64,000 nucleotides of DNA from Streptomyces griseus subsp. griseus (GTDB lineage: Bacteria; Actinomycetota; Actinomycetes; Streptomycetales; Streptomycetaceae). The stretch is taken from assembly GCF_000720255.1 (NCBI RefSeq), contig NZ_JOJE01000048.1, positions 66,247 through 130,246 on the forward strand. The letters run 5' to 3'. Every line of letters begins with the position of its first letter. Within the stretch, counting starts at the first letter, position 1. The notes under the pieces were generated by a model that saw only the letters and a program-made list of their open reading frames with translations, did no database searches and was not told the DNA's origin. Positions 26,329-35,496 of this stretch are shown in pieces. The translations under genes and the position numbers were made by a program.

Positions 26329-27385
26329 GCGTTGCTGTCATCTCGGACTTCCTGAGGTGCCGGGGGCGGGTCGCCGAGGTCCGCACCACAAGACTGGGCG
26401 GTATGACGATGTGGGGTGCCTCGCCGGACGCCGGGATGCCCGCGTCCGGATCACCGACGATCTCGATCAGCGCACGCAGAGCACGCCGGCCGAGTTCGTC
26501 GAAGTCCTGGCGGACACTGGTCAGTGACGGGCCGAAGTACTCGGTTTCCGGCATGTCGTCGAAGCCGACGACGCTGATGTCCTCGGGCACCCGGCGCCCT
26601 GCTCGTTGCAGCGCTCGCAGCAGGCCGAGGGCCATCTGGTCGTTGGCGCAGAACACCGCGGTGACGTCGGGGTCGGCGGCGATCCGTTGGCCGAGCTCGT
26701 GCCCGGTACGGGCCGTCCAGTCGGTGCCGACCAAGGGTTCGACCACGGGAGCGCCCCGCTTCTCCAGGGCACTGCGCCAACCGGCCTCGCGTTCCTGCGC
26801 GTCGAGCCAGGATCGCGGCCCGACCAGGTGGTGCACCGTGCGATGGCCGAGGTCGAGCAGGTAGGAGGTGGCGAGTTCGGCACCCGCCTCGTTGTCCACG
26901 GCGACCGAGGCCAGCGCGGTGTGGGTGCCGCAGCCGACCGCGATCAGGGGTACGTCCGGCGGTACGTTCGCCAGTGCGCCGACCGCGGCGGTCTGCGGCG
27001 CGATGACGATGATTCCCTCCACACCCTGGTCCCGGAGCCGGTCGACGGCGTCCAGCACCGAACGCCGGTCGAGCGTGCCGACCGCGGCCACGGTGACGAA
27101 GTATTCGTGCTGTCTGGCCGCCTGCTCGATGCCGTAGAGCATGCAAGCCGGGCCGTACAGCGTGGTGTTGAAGCTGATCACACCGAGGGTGCGGGTGCGG
27201 CGGGTCGCCAGGGTGCGGGCGGCGGCGTTGGGGCGGTAACCGAGTTCACGTACGGCGGTGAGCACCCGGTCCCGGGTGGCGGGCCGCACGTTCGGGTGGT
27301 CGTTGAGGACCCGCGAGACGGTCTGGTGCGAGACTCCCGCGAGCCGGGCCACGTCCGCCATCACCGGTGCACGATCCCCCTCCAT
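26318..27385 (-). CDS. LacI-family repressor of the arabinose locus (AraR-like)
   Basis: A 355-aa LacI/GalR protein. The helix-turn-helix is at residues 8-60 (MADVARLAGVSHQTVSRVLN, then PATRDRVLTAVRELGYRPNA), followed by a sugar-binding domain (TRRTRTLGVISF, GVEGIIVIAPQ, VFCANDQMALGLLRALQRAG, SVVGFDDMPETEYF). ATG 27385 has GGAGGT six bases upstream. It lies between the arabinose transporter/araBAD genes and the divergent arabinofuranosidases; operators of one type occur in front of it and in front of the GH54 gene, so it most likely represses the whole locus until arabinose binds. Its penultimate sense codon is TTA, so it could be bldA-dependent, though only for the final two residues. Confidence 0.9.
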   Translation of the reverse strand: MEGDRAPVMADVARLAGVSHQTVSRVLNDHPNVRPATRDRVLTAVRELGYRPNAAARTLATRRTRTLGVISFNTTLYGPACMLYGIEQAARQHEYFVTVAAVGTLDRRSVLDAVDRLRDQGVEGIIVIAPQTAAVGALANVPPDVPLIAVGCGTHTALASVAVDNEAGAELATSYLLDLGHRTVHHLVGPRSWLDAQEREAGWRSALEKRGAPVVEPLVGTDWTARTGHELGQRIAADPDVTAVFCANDQMALGLLRALQRAGRRVPEDISVVGFDDMPETEYFGPSLTSVRQDFDELGRRALRALIEIVGDPDAGIPASGEAPHIVIPPSLVVRTSATRPRHLRKSEMTATLLA

Positions 27386-27458
27386 GCTCCACCTCCCCAC
27401 GCGCCATGAACGTCTCCGATCGGGTGCTGCTCCGGTGGGAGTCAGCACTCCGTGACGA

Positions 27459-27477
27459 ATTGTTAACGCACACATTC
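27459..27477. promoter_or_regulatory. LacI-type operator upstream of the repressor gene
   Basis: ATTGTTAACGCACACATTC, 74 bases upstream of the repressor start. It matches the site before the GH54 gene (27902) at 17 of 19 positions. Likely autoregulatory. Confidence 0.75.
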
Positions 27478-27901
27478 AGTAGGGGTCAAGGCGGGTCAGA
27501 CCCCTCGCTTTAGTAAATTCCCGACCTTCTTGCGCTTACAAAAAACCCTTCTGACCTGGCCGTATTCCTCATAGGAAAGGCTAGTTCCAGCACCGCCACA
27601 CACTCGAGTAAACAGACTGCACAGCTTTTGTTTCCGCACTCTTGACGGTCCCACGGTGTTGACCCGGTGTTCATCGCGCCGTAAAAAGACGGGGTCGCGA
27701 GACCGGTCGATCAGCAGCCGGCCACGCGAGAACGGCACACACACAAGTCCCCGCACAGTCCGCAGCCTGGACCGAACCGCCGCTCTGAAGTGCTGTGACA
27801 CGCTCGGCGACGCTGCTCGACCCGAGCAGCACACAGTCCAGCCGGACCTCCATCACCCCCTCCCGTGCAGCTCGAACGAGTGATGGCACTCGAGGGCCCG
27901 G

Positions 27902-27920
27902 ATTGTTAGCGCTCACATTC
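27902..27920. promoter_or_regulatory. LacI-type operator upstream of the GH54 gene
   Basis: ATTGTTAGCGCTCACATTC, centred about 70 bases before the arabinofuranosidase start. The core TGTTAGCGCTCACA is nearly palindromic, the general form of LacI-family operators in actinobacteria. Confidence 0.8.
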
Positions 27921-27979
27921 ACTCTCCCGGCGCCTGCGGCGCCGTCCGAGAGAAGAACGCACGACGGAAGAGGTTCACA

Positions 27980-29476
27980 GTGATAGCAAGACACCTGCGA
28001 GGGCTCCGGCTGAGGGTGGTGGGCGCGGTACTCGCACTTGTCGCCGGCATCCTGGTCGGGGCGATCGGCACCGCGGGTACGGCCGAGGCCGCCTCGTCGC
28101 TGCCCTGCGACATCTACGCCTCCGCCGGAACCCCCTGTGCGGCGGCGCACAGCACCACACGGGCGCTCTACGGCTCGTACAACGGCCCTCTCTACCAGGT
28201 CAAGCGCGCCTCGGACTCCGCCACCACCAACATCGGCGTACTCAGCGCCGGCGGCTACGCCAACGCCGCGGCGCAAGACTCCTTCTGCTCCGGCACGACC
28301 TGCGTCATCACCAAGATCTACGACCAGAGCCCGAACCACAACGACCTGACCATCGAGGGACCGGGCGGCAATGGCGGACAGGACGTCGGCGCGATCGCCA
28401 ACGCCCTTCCGGTCACGGTCGGCGGCCATGCGGCCTACGGCGTCTTCGTCTCGGCCGGCGTCGGCTACCGCGACAACAGCACCACCGGCATCGCCACCGG
28501 CAGTTCCCCCGAGGGCGCCTACATGGTGACCAGCGGCCACCACGTGAACAACCGGTGCTGCTTCGACTACGGCAACGCCGAGACGTCCACCAACGACACC
28601 GGCAACGGCCACATGGACGCGATCAACTTCGGCACGGAGTGCTGGTTCTCCCCCTGCTCGGGTTCGGGTCCGTGGGTCCAGGCCGACCTCGAGAACGGTC
28701 TGTTCGCCGGCGGCAACGGCTCGAACACCAACAACAAGGGCAACTCCAGCGAGTACGTCACCGCCATGGAGAAGAACAACGGCACCACCACCTACGCGAT
28801 CAAGGGCGGCAACGCGCAATCGGGCTCATTGACCACTTGGTACAACGGGGCCCTACCCAACCTGGGCGGATACACCCCGATGCACATGGAGGGTGCCATC
28901 GTCCTCGGCACCGGCGGTGACGACAGCAACGGGTCCGACGGCTCCTTCTTCGAGGGCGTCATGACCTCGGGCTACCCGACCGACGCCGCCGACAACGCCG
29001 TACAGGCCAACATCACCTCCGTCGGCTACACCACCCCGGCCGCGACCTTCCCCGTCGCCGGCACCGCCTACCGCCTGACCAACACCAACTCCGGCAAGGT
29101 CTTGGACGCGGTCAACTGTGGTACCGCCAACGGGACTTCGATCGACATTTGGGCCTCCCTCGGCAACACCTGCCAACAGTGGAAGTTCGCCAGTGCGGGC
29201 AACGGCCACTACACCATCACCAACGTCAACAGCGGCACGGTCCTGGACGACAAGAACTGCGGACAGAGCAACGGCACGGCCGTCCAGCTGTGGGCCTCGC
29301 TCGGCAACACGTGCCAGCAGTGGGACGTCACCCCGGTCGGCAGTCACTACACCATCACCAACGTCAACACCGGTATGACGCTGGACGTGGCGAACTGCGG
29401 GACGGCCAACGGCACCGTGGTCCGCCAGTGGCAGCAGCTCGACAACGCCTGCCAGCAGTGGAACATCGCCCCCTGA
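27980..29476 (+). CDS. Secreted GH54 alpha-L-arabinofuranosidase with CBM13 module
   Basis: A 498-aa exported enzyme. Residues 1-38 form a Sec signal ending TAEAA. The GH54 catalytic beta-sandwich spans about 40-345; it contains NRCCFDYGNAE and ADLENGLFAGG, where E238 is the expected nucleophile. Instead of the CBM42 arabinose-binding domain of fungal GH54 enzymes, the C-terminus (about 350-498) is a ricin-type CBM13 trefoil with three repeats ending QQW. It releases arabinose from arabinoxylan or arabinan. The start is GTG with GGAAGAGG ahead. A LacI-type operator is 60 bases upstream, so expression should respond to arabinose. Confidence 0.92.
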   Translation: MIARHLRGLRLRVVGAVLALVAGILVGAIGTAGTAEAASSLPCDIYASAGTPCAAAHSTTRALYGSYNGPLYQVKRASDSATTNIGVLSAGGYANAAAQDSFCSGTTCVITKIYDQSPNHNDLTIEGPGGNGGQDVGAIANALPVTVGGHAAYGVFVSAGVGYRDNSTTGIATGSSPEGAYMVTSGHHVNNRCCFDYGNAETSTNDTGNGHMDAINFGTECWFSPCSGSGPWVQADLENGLFAGGNGSNTNNKGNSSEYVTAMEKNNGTTTYAIKGGNAQSGSLTTWYNGALPNLGGYTPMHMEGAIVLGTGGDDSNGSDGSFFEGVMTSGYPTDAADNAVQANITSVGYTTPAATFPVAGTAYRLTNTNSGKVLDAVNCGTANGTSIDIWASLGNTCQQWKFASAGNGHYTITNVNSGTVLDDKNCGQSNGTAVQLWASLGNTCQQWDVTPVGSHYTITNVNTGMTLDVANCGTANGTVVRQWQQLDNACQQWNIAP

Positions 29477-29493
29477 CGGAACGACCGGGACAA

Positions 29494-29529
29494 CGCGGGC
29501 CCGTCGGCCCTCCCACCGACGAGCCCGCG
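29494..29529. terminator. Terminator hairpin after the GH54 gene
   Basis: GCGGGC-C-CGTCGG pairs with CCGACG-A-GCCCGC (12 pairs, one internal mismatch) around an 8-base loop, 18 bases beyond the stop. Confidence 0.7.
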
Positions 29530-29794
29530 CTCGCCCCCCAGCAGGTCTCCGGCCTGCGACCGCGGTCGCCCCAGGACGAACGCGGGCCCGCCAACTGTGC
29601 GCGCTCCCGGTGCCGTTCGCCCCGTGGCAGCGCCGACGTCGGCCTCACGGCCCCGGCTGCGGTCACGCAGGGGACGACGGCTGGACGTTCATGACCAGCC
29701 GCCGGTTCGCCGTCTTCCGCGCACCCGGCAGCAGGGGCGCCGTCCCGACCAGGCCCGGTGGCCCCATCATCCGTCCGAACAAAGGAACTCGCGC
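29530..29794. promoter_or_regulatory. Probable promoter region of the GH51 gene
   Basis: The space between GH54 (29476) and GH51 (29795) totals 318 bases. After the hairpin at 29494-29529 no coding frame is convincing. No copy of the LacI-type operator was found, so this gene may follow another regulator. Confidence 0.4.
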
Positions 29795-32413
29795 ATGCCC
29801 TCAGAAGCCGGACCGTCCCGCAGGACCCTCCTGACAGCCCTCGGCGCCGCGTCCCTGGCCGGGACCTTCGCCGCCTCCGCTCCCGCCGGGGCCGCCGAAC
29901 GCACCGGCACGCCCGCGGACACCACTGCCCCGGCTCTCCCCGCCGCGGCCGCGCACTGGACCTTCGACGAGGGCTCCGGCACCTCCGCCGCCGACTCCTC
30001 CGGCAACGCCCACCCCGCCACGCTCCAGGGCGCGGCCGGCTGGGACACCGGCAAGGTCGGCGCGCACAGCCTGAGCCTCACGGCAGGCGGCAACGCCACC
30101 GCGTCCGGGCCCGTCCTCGACACCTCCAAGGCGTTCTCGGTGGCGGCCTGGGTCAACCTCAGTCAGCTGGGCGGCTACCAGACCGCCGTCAGCATCGACG
30201 GCAAGGTCGTCAGCGCCTTCTACCTGGGGCTGCGCGACGACACCGGCACCTTCGCCTTCGCCCGGCTCGACTCGGACGCCACCCAGGGTGCCGCCGTGGC
30301 AGCCGCCGCCTCGGCCCCGACCACCGGCACCTGGACCCACCTGGTCGGCGTCAGCGACCCCTCAGCCGGCGTCACCCGCCTCTACGTCAACGGCGTACTC
30401 GAAGGGGAGACCGCCTACACGGCGGGCTGGGCCGGCACCGGCGACACCGCCATCGGCCGCGCGCTCTACGGCGGCGGGCAGGTCGACCAGTGGCACGGCC
30501 TGATCGACGACGTGCAGATGTTCCCGACCGCTCTCACCTCCGACCAGGTCGCGACGCTGGCCGGAGTGCCGGTGGAGAGCACGACACCGCTGCTGAGCGT
30601 GGACGTCGCCAACCCCGCGCACGCCGTGTCCCCCATCCTTCCCGGCCTGATGTTCGAGGACATCAATCACTCCGGCGAGGGCGGCATCTACGCCGAACTG
30701 GTGCAGAACCGCTCGATGATGGCAGACGACACCACACCCGTGCACTGGTCCGCCGTCGGCGGCACGAGCCTCGCGCTCGACACCACCACCCCCCTCAACG
30801 ACGTCCTCAAGCGTTCTCTCAAGGTCGTACTGCCGAGCGGTACCGGCGCCGGGAGCCGGGCCGGGGTGGCCAACGACGGTTTCTGGGGCATACCCGTGCA
30901 CCCCCGGACCGCCTACACCGCCCGCCTCTTCGCCAAGGCGTCGCGCCCCATCGGTCCCCTCACCGTGGCCATCGAGTCGGCGGACGGCGCGACGGTGTAC
31001 GCCTCCGCACGGACGCCGCACGTCGGCACCGCGTTCCCCGACCGCCCCTTCGAGCTGACCCTGCGCACCGGTTCAGGCGCCCCCGTGACCGGCGACGCGG
31101 TGCTGACCGTGACCACCACCGACGCCTCCGCCGCGGGCGAGACCCTGTGGCTCCAGCACGTCTCTCTCTTCCCTCCTACCTACAACGACCGCCCCAACGG
31201 CCTGCGCATCGACCTGGTGGAGAAACTGGTCGCGCTGAAGCCGAAGTTCCTGCGCTTCCCCGGCGGGAACTTCCTCGAGGGCAACACCATCGCGACCCGG
31301 TTCAACTGGAAGAACACCATCGGTCCGGTCTGGGAGCGCCCCGGCCACATGGACGACGCCTGGGGCTACTGGTCCACCGACGGGCTCGGACTCCTCGAAT
31401 ACCTGGAATGGGTCGAGGACATGCGCGCCCAGCCGGTCCTCGCCGTCTTCGCCGGCTACACGCTGAAGGGCGACCACGTCACCGGTGACGCACTCACGCC
31501 GTACGTCCAGGACGCCCTCGACGAGATCGAGTACGTCACCGGCCCCGCCACCAGCACCTGGGGCGCGAAACGGGCCGCCGACGGGCACCCGGAGCCGTTT
31601 CCCCTGGAGTTCGTGGAGATAGGCAACGAGGACTGGTTCGACTCCTCGGGCTCCTACGACGCACGGTTCACGGCCTTCCACGACGCGATCAAGGCGAAGT
31701 ACCCGCACCTGAAGCTGATCGCCACGACGACGGTGACGAGCCGCACGCCGGACCTGATCGACGAGCACTACTACCTCGCGCCATCAGCCGCCCAGGCCTC
31801 CACCCACAAGTACGACAACCGGGACCGCAATTCGACCAAGGTCTTCGTCGGTGAGTGGGCCGCGCAGGAGGGCCGCCCCACACCCGACCTCAACGCCGCG
31901 CTGGGCGACGCCGCTTGGCTGGCCGGACTGATCCGCAACTCGGACCAGGTCCTGATGGAGTGCTACGCGCCGCTGTTCTCCCACGTCAAGAACAACGTCT
32001 GGGCGACCAATCTGATCGCCTACGACAACCTCACCAGCTACGTATCGCCCAGCTACTGGGCGCAGCAGATGCTGACGAGCAAGCTGGGCAGAACGGTGCT
32101 GCCGGCCACCGCACGCGCCCTGCCCGGCCTCGCCACCGTGGCCACCCGCTCCGGGAACCGCCTCTACCTCGCGGTCGTCAACTCCGGAACGGAGAAGGCG
32201 ACCGTGCCGGTCGAACTGAAGGGGCTGGCCAAGGGGGTCAACAAGAACGCCACCGCCACGGTCCTGACCGGACCCGCGCGCACCACCACCAACACGCTGA
32301 CCCAACCCACCACACTCGAGCCCAGGACCAGGACCCTCACCGGCGTGGCAGCGGCGTTCACCAGCACCCTGCCGCCGCTCTCCGTCACCGTTCTCGAACT
32401 CATCCTGACCTGA
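29795..32413 (+). CDS. Secreted GH51 alpha-L-arabinofuranosidase with N-terminal LamG module
   Basis: An 872-aa exported protein. A Tat signal (SRRTLLTALGAASLAG) is followed by a LamG/concanavalin-like module (about 50-258; WTFDEGSGTSAADSSG, WHGLIDDVQMFPTALT) and a GH51 catalytic region (about 265-870). LRFPGGNFLEG is the family core, E612 in EIGNEDWF the acid/base and E687 in FVGEWAAQ the nucleophile. The C-terminal beta-domain ends at LPPLSVTVLEL. Most bacterial GH51 enzymes are cytoplasmic; this exported modular form acts on polymeric arabinoxylan. ATG 29795 fits the signal peptide; AAAGGA lies before it. It follows the GH54 gene on the same strand. Confidence 0.92.
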   Translation: MPSEAGPSRRTLLTALGAASLAGTFAASAPAGAAERTGTPADTTAPALPAAAAHWTFDEGSGTSAADSSGNAHPATLQGAAGWDTGKVGAHSLSLTAGGNATASGPVLDTSKAFSVAAWVNLSQLGGYQTAVSIDGKVVSAFYLGLRDDTGTFAFARLDSDATQGAAVAAAASAPTTGTWTHLVGVSDPSAGVTRLYVNGVLEGETAYTAGWAGTGDTAIGRALYGGGQVDQWHGLIDDVQMFPTALTSDQVATLAGVPVESTTPLLSVDVANPAHAVSPILPGLMFEDINHSGEGGIYAELVQNRSMMADDTTPVHWSAVGGTSLALDTTTPLNDVLKRSLKVVLPSGTGAGSRAGVANDGFWGIPVHPRTAYTARLFAKASRPIGPLTVAIESADGATVYASARTPHVGTAFPDRPFELTLRTGSGAPVTGDAVLTVTTTDASAAGETLWLQHVSLFPPTYNDRPNGLRIDLVEKLVALKPKFLRFPGGNFLEGNTIATRFNWKNTIGPVWERPGHMDDAWGYWSTDGLGLLEYLEWVEDMRAQPVLAVFAGYTLKGDHVTGDALTPYVQDALDEIEYVTGPATSTWGAKRAADGHPEPFPLEFVEIGNEDWFDSSGSYDARFTAFHDAIKAKYPHLKLIATTTVTSRTPDLIDEHYYLAPSAAQASTHKYDNRDRNSTKVFVGEWAAQEGRPTPDLNAALGDAAWLAGLIRNSDQVLMECYAPLFSHVKNNVWATNLIAYDNLTSYVSPSYWAQQMLTSKLGRTVLPATARALPGLATVATRSGNRLYLAVVNSGTEKATVPVELKGLAKGVNKNATATVLTGPARTTTNTLTQPTTLEPRTRTLTGVAAAFTSTLPPLSVTVLELILT

Positions 32414-32439
32414 GACCCGCCACGCCCACGACATGCCCT

Positions 32440-32464
32440 GCCCGCCTGCTCACCGCAGGCGGGC
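32440..32464. terminator. Bidirectional terminator between GH51 and GH30 genes
   Basis: GCCCGCCTGC and GCAGGCGGGC form a perfect 10-bp stem with a 5-base loop between the convergent stops of GH51 (32413) and GH30 (32515). Confidence 0.85.
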
Positions 32465-32514
32465 CACAGCACCGAACGCTGTCGCCGGTGATGCCGGAAC
32501 GGCCTCGGTCAGCC

Positions 32515-33825
32515 CTATCCGGTCACGAAGGTCGTCAGGCTCTGAGGGGGAAGCTGCCCTGTGAAGGAGCCGTTCGACACGGTGATCCTGCCCTGGGACG
32601 CGAGGTTCCTGCTTGCGTCCGTCAACCAGGACGACACGCCGGACGAGGTGTTGTTCCGCAGGGTGAACTGCTGACTCACTCGCGAGGTTCCCTTGTTGAC
32701 GGCGACGATGACCAGCCGGGAACCGGCGCCTCGGTACGCCGAGAGGTAGACGTTCGGCTGGGGATTCGGGGTCACCGCGATCCGCACATGCCCTGGGCGG
32801 ACGAACTTCGAGAAGTGCGCCATGCCGGCACCGCGTTTACTGATCCGCCCGTCCTCCCGCATGGGGCCGTAGCCGCGCCGGATGTACCACCACACGTATG
32901 CCTGGAACTCGGCATCCACCATCGCGCGGTGGATGTGCTCTCCGACGTCGAGCGCCTGGGGCCAGAGATCGGCCGAATCGCTGCTGTTGGGGTAGTAGAC
33001 CTCGGTCATCCACAGTTCCTTGCCCCCGCCCTTCTGCTTGAAGAGGGGATAGGGGAAGTTCTGGAACGATGTGCCGTAGAGGTGCGCCCCGAGAATGTCC
33101 ACGTTGGCAAGCGCACCGGCGTCGTTGAGGATCGGGTCCGAGAAGCTCTTCACGTACTGGAAGGACTCCGGGGCGATGACCTTGGTACTGATCGAGCCGG
33201 CGTTCTCCCGCAGGAACCTGGTCATCTCGGTCGGAGTCCACCACGTCCAGTCATGAGCGTAGTCGGGCTCGTTCTGCACGGAGATGGCATACAGATTCAC
33301 TCCGTTGGTCCGCATGAACCCGACGAAGTCGTTCAGGTGCTGCGCGTAAGCGCCGTACATGTCGTACCGGAGCCGCTTCGCGTTGGTCTGTTGGCCGCGG
33401 ACGAAGGTCTCGACCATGTGAGCGGGGGGATTCCACGGCGACGCGAAGACAGTGGCCCCGAGCTCGATCGCACGCTTGGCCGTCGCGACCTCGCGGTTCC
33501 AGTTCGCCCGGTCCTCGGAGACGAAGATTCTCAGCACGGAGAACCCGAGCTGTCCTTCGCCGTTGCCGAAGGCCGTGTCCCTCTGGGCAGATGTCAGGTC
33601 ACCGATCCAGAGCGGGTGGTTCATGCCGCCGAATCCCCGAATCGTCTGCCGCGTCGCCGACGGGTCGACGGTCACTGCAGCCGCCGCCGCGGACGGTGTT
33701 CGGGGTGCTCCCACAGCCGGCGTCGTGGTCGCGAGAACCGGCAGGGCACCCATCGTCGCCAGGACGGCCCGACGACTCGGGAATTCCGGCCCCGAATTGC
33801 TGGATCCACTACGGTGTAACGTCAT
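32515..33825 (-). CDS. Secreted GH30 endo-xylanase (glucuronoxylanase type)
   Basis: A 436-aa exported enzyme. The N-terminus has a twin-arginine signal (PSRRAVLATMGALPVLATTT). The catalytic barrel (about 50-340) shows GFGGMNHPLWIGDLT, the acid/base E186 in ISVQNEPDY and the nucleophile E275 in LWMTEVYYP. The C-terminal side beta-domain (NPNVYLSAYRGAGSRLVIVA) is of GH30 subfamily 8 type, which cuts xylan near glucuronic-acid branches. ATG 33825 has AAGGAGG before it. A perfect CGAAACTTTCG palindrome lies 90 bases upstream, the type of site known at Streptomyces xylanase promoters. It likely works with the two arabinofuranosidases on glucuronoarabinoxylan. Confidence 0.9.
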   Translation of the reverse strand: MTLHRSGSSNSGPEFPSRRAVLATMGALPVLATTTPAVGAPRTPSAAAAAVTVDPSATRQTIRGFGGMNHPLWIGDLTSAQRDTAFGNGEGQLGFSVLRIFVSEDRANWNREVATAKRAIELGATVFASPWNPPAHMVETFVRGQQTNAKRLRYDMYGAYAQHLNDFVGFMRTNGVNLYAISVQNEPDYAHDWTWWTPTEMTRFLRENAGSISTKVIAPESFQYVKSFSDPILNDAGALANVDILGAHLYGTSFQNFPYPLFKQKGGGKELWMTEVYYPNSSDSADLWPQALDVGEHIHRAMVDAEFQAYVWWYIRRGYGPMREDGRISKRGAGMAHFSKFVRPGHVRIAVTPNPQPNVYLSAYRGAGSRLVIVAVNKGTSRVSQQFTLRNNTSSGVSSWLTDASRNLASQGRITVSNGSFTGQLPPQSLTTFVTG

Positions 33826-33914
33826 TGTTCCTCCTTGTGGACTTGGCACTGCTGTGTGCTTTCGTGTCCCCGTCTCGGTGACGCCGCTTCCCGTGCCTCG
33901 CACTGACACCGTGC

Positions 33915-33925
33915 CGAAACTTTCG
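33915..33925. promoter_or_regulatory. CGAAACTTTCG operator upstream of the GH30 xylanase gene
   Basis: A perfect 11-bp palindrome (CGAAA-C-TTTCG) 90 bases before the start. This motif is established upstream of Streptomyces xylanase genes, where LacI-family repressors bind. A near match lies before the LacI gene at 2861-3916. Confidence 0.8.
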
Positions 33926-34839
33926 CCCGCCTCGCCCCGGATACCGGTCCGGGTGGTCGCGCCGACGGAAGGAGAAGCTCTCGTTCGCCTTCATGCAGCG
34001 CGCTCGCCCCCCTGGCTGCCGGCTCAGTCGGCTGTGCGGATGCGGACGTGAGGATCACTCCGCGGGGAGTGATGCATGGTGGACGTGCTGTTCCTCGCGC
34101 CCGAGCTGGCAGCCTCCACCGGGCCCTTGTTTCGGCTCTGCACTTGGCGCCTCGGAAAGGCGCGATCATCCGGTCGGAGGAGTACGGCGGTTCGACGGGA
34201 CCGATGGCGGAGGGTGCGGCTGCGCTCCCTCCTCGTCGAATGTTTCGGGAGATCGACCGATCGTGTGGCGGTGTAGGGGACCGTAAGTGCGCCCCCTTAC
34301 ATCGTCAAGGCTTTGAGGAGACCCTTGTCGCGTTCGGCCTGCGGGCGGGCGGCGGGTGTGCCGCTCAGGGCGGTCAGGTGTTGCGGCTGCGCATGCCCGC
34401 GGTCGCGCACACCACTTCCGTCAGTAGGTCGGGTGCGGTGCCGGCGCACGGGATGACGCCCCGGCGCGAAGCGGCGCCGGGCCGGGCGATGTCGACGCCG
34501 ACCTCCACCACCCGGCCGGGGCGCGCAGCGACGAGGCCGGCGGACAAGATCCCCGCCACGCGTAGGCCCGCCGCCGCGTCCCGCCGGGCCCGGAGGCCCC
34601 ACCGGCCGCCCCTCAGGTCAGAGGCCAGGAATGATCACGTCCGCCACGCCTGCGAACCGGCCGGTCACCGTCACCGGCACCTCGACGGCACCGGCACGGA
34701 GATCGCCCGTCGGCTCGCCTCCCGCGGCTACCGCACCAGGCAGAGCCGGGCCCTGCGCGCCTGCCCGCGCCTGCGCACGCCGACGCCCGCCGCCGCGATG
34801 TCCTGATCGCACCCCTGCTCGCGGCGGAGACGCCTGTGT
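33926..34839. other. Long stretch without a convincing gene
   Basis: About 900 bases between the GH30 promoter and the DinB-like gene. Several frames are open but all have arginine/proline-rich shadow composition. A minus-strand frame at about 34374-34559 gives a more protein-like sequence (AGILSAGLVAARPGRVVEVG) with no recognised family; it may be a decayed gene piece. No hairpin or repeat of note. Confidence 0.4.
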
Positions 34840-35496
34840 CTATGCCCGGGGCGTCCCGTCCCAGCGCCATGTGGTGAGACGCGGGTGTCCGGGTAGTTCG
34901 GCGCGTCCGGTGGCCCACAAGAGGGTGGTCCAGGCATCCGTGGACGATGGCGCGTCCGGGAACAGCCGGGCGAGTACCCGAGAACACAGATCGGCAGGCG
35001 GGTTCCATGCGAGACGGAGCCCTTGTGCCAGGTCGTGTGTGTGCACCAGGGTCTCCACGATTCCCATGGCGGCGAAGCCCTCGGGGTCCGAGACGCCGAA
35101 GACGTGGTGCGCCCGGGTCTGCGGAGGCGTCGTGCGCACCATGGCGACCAACAGGGCGCCGCTCGCTTCCAGGACCTGCAGCAGGCCGGCGGGCCCCGCG
35201 TCGCGGTTCGCGTGAATGGCGTTCGCTGGACCGCCGGGGCGTCGGCTCTCCCACACGAAGGGAACCTCGCCGTCCAACGGCGGTGTTTTGGGACCCAGTT
35301 GCGCGGCGTAGGCGAAGAGGTCGTCGCTGAGGTGCTCGACGGTTTCCCAGCAGTCCCATTCGAGCGAACCGGCCTTGCTCTCCCACGCAGTCGAGGGCGC
35401 CTCGCGAAGGGCTGCCACGGCGAGCTGCACGGCGAGGTCGAGGTCATCCGCGGTGACGGAGGGCAGGGAGAGGCCGACATCGGCTGCTCGGGACAT
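34840..35496 (-). CDS. DinB-like / maleylpyruvate isomerase N-terminal domain protein
   Basis: A 218-aa protein of the mycothiol-dependent maleylpyruvate isomerase-like (MDMPI/DinB) superfamily. The four-helix bundle pattern is visible: SLEWDCWETVEHLSDDLFAY (the WT...HL core), then ETLVHTHDLAQGL with the His-x-x-His-Asp metal motif near residue 165, and TLLWATGRAELPGH at the end. Proteins of this group are thiol-dependent metal enzymes or of unknown function in actinobacteria. ATG 35496 (MSRAADVG) was preferred to one eight codons earlier because family similarity begins later and the earlier codons are unconserved in character. It appears monocistronic. Confidence 0.75.
   Translation of the reverse strand: MSRAADVGLSLPSVTADDLDLAVQLAVAALREAPSTAWESKAGSLEWDCWETVEHLSDDLFAYAAQLGPKTPPLDGEVPFVWESRRPGGPANAIHANRDAGPAGLLQVLEASGALLVAMVRTTPPQTRAHHVFGVSDPEGFAAMGIVETLVHTHDLAQGLRLAWNPPADLCSRVLARLFPDAPSSTDAWTTLLWATGRAELPGHPRLTTWRWDGTPRA

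Larger units (their letters stand above)
27386..27979. other. Divergent promoter region between repressor and GH54 genes
   Basis: 594 bases with no gene and noticeably AT-richer than the flanks, especially 27500-27620. It contains the two LacI-type operators at its two ends, 443 bases apart, a spacing that could allow DNA looping by a tetrameric repressor. Confidence 0.7.

Noticed and set aside
29597..32413. Earlier start for the GH51 gene
   Set aside because: The additional 66 residues are Arg-rich and would bury the Tat signal peptide that begins at 29795.
34374..34559. Small minus-strand gene after the GH30 promoter
   Set aside because: The peptide looks partly protein-like but has no supported start, family or length; reported only as a remark on the interval.
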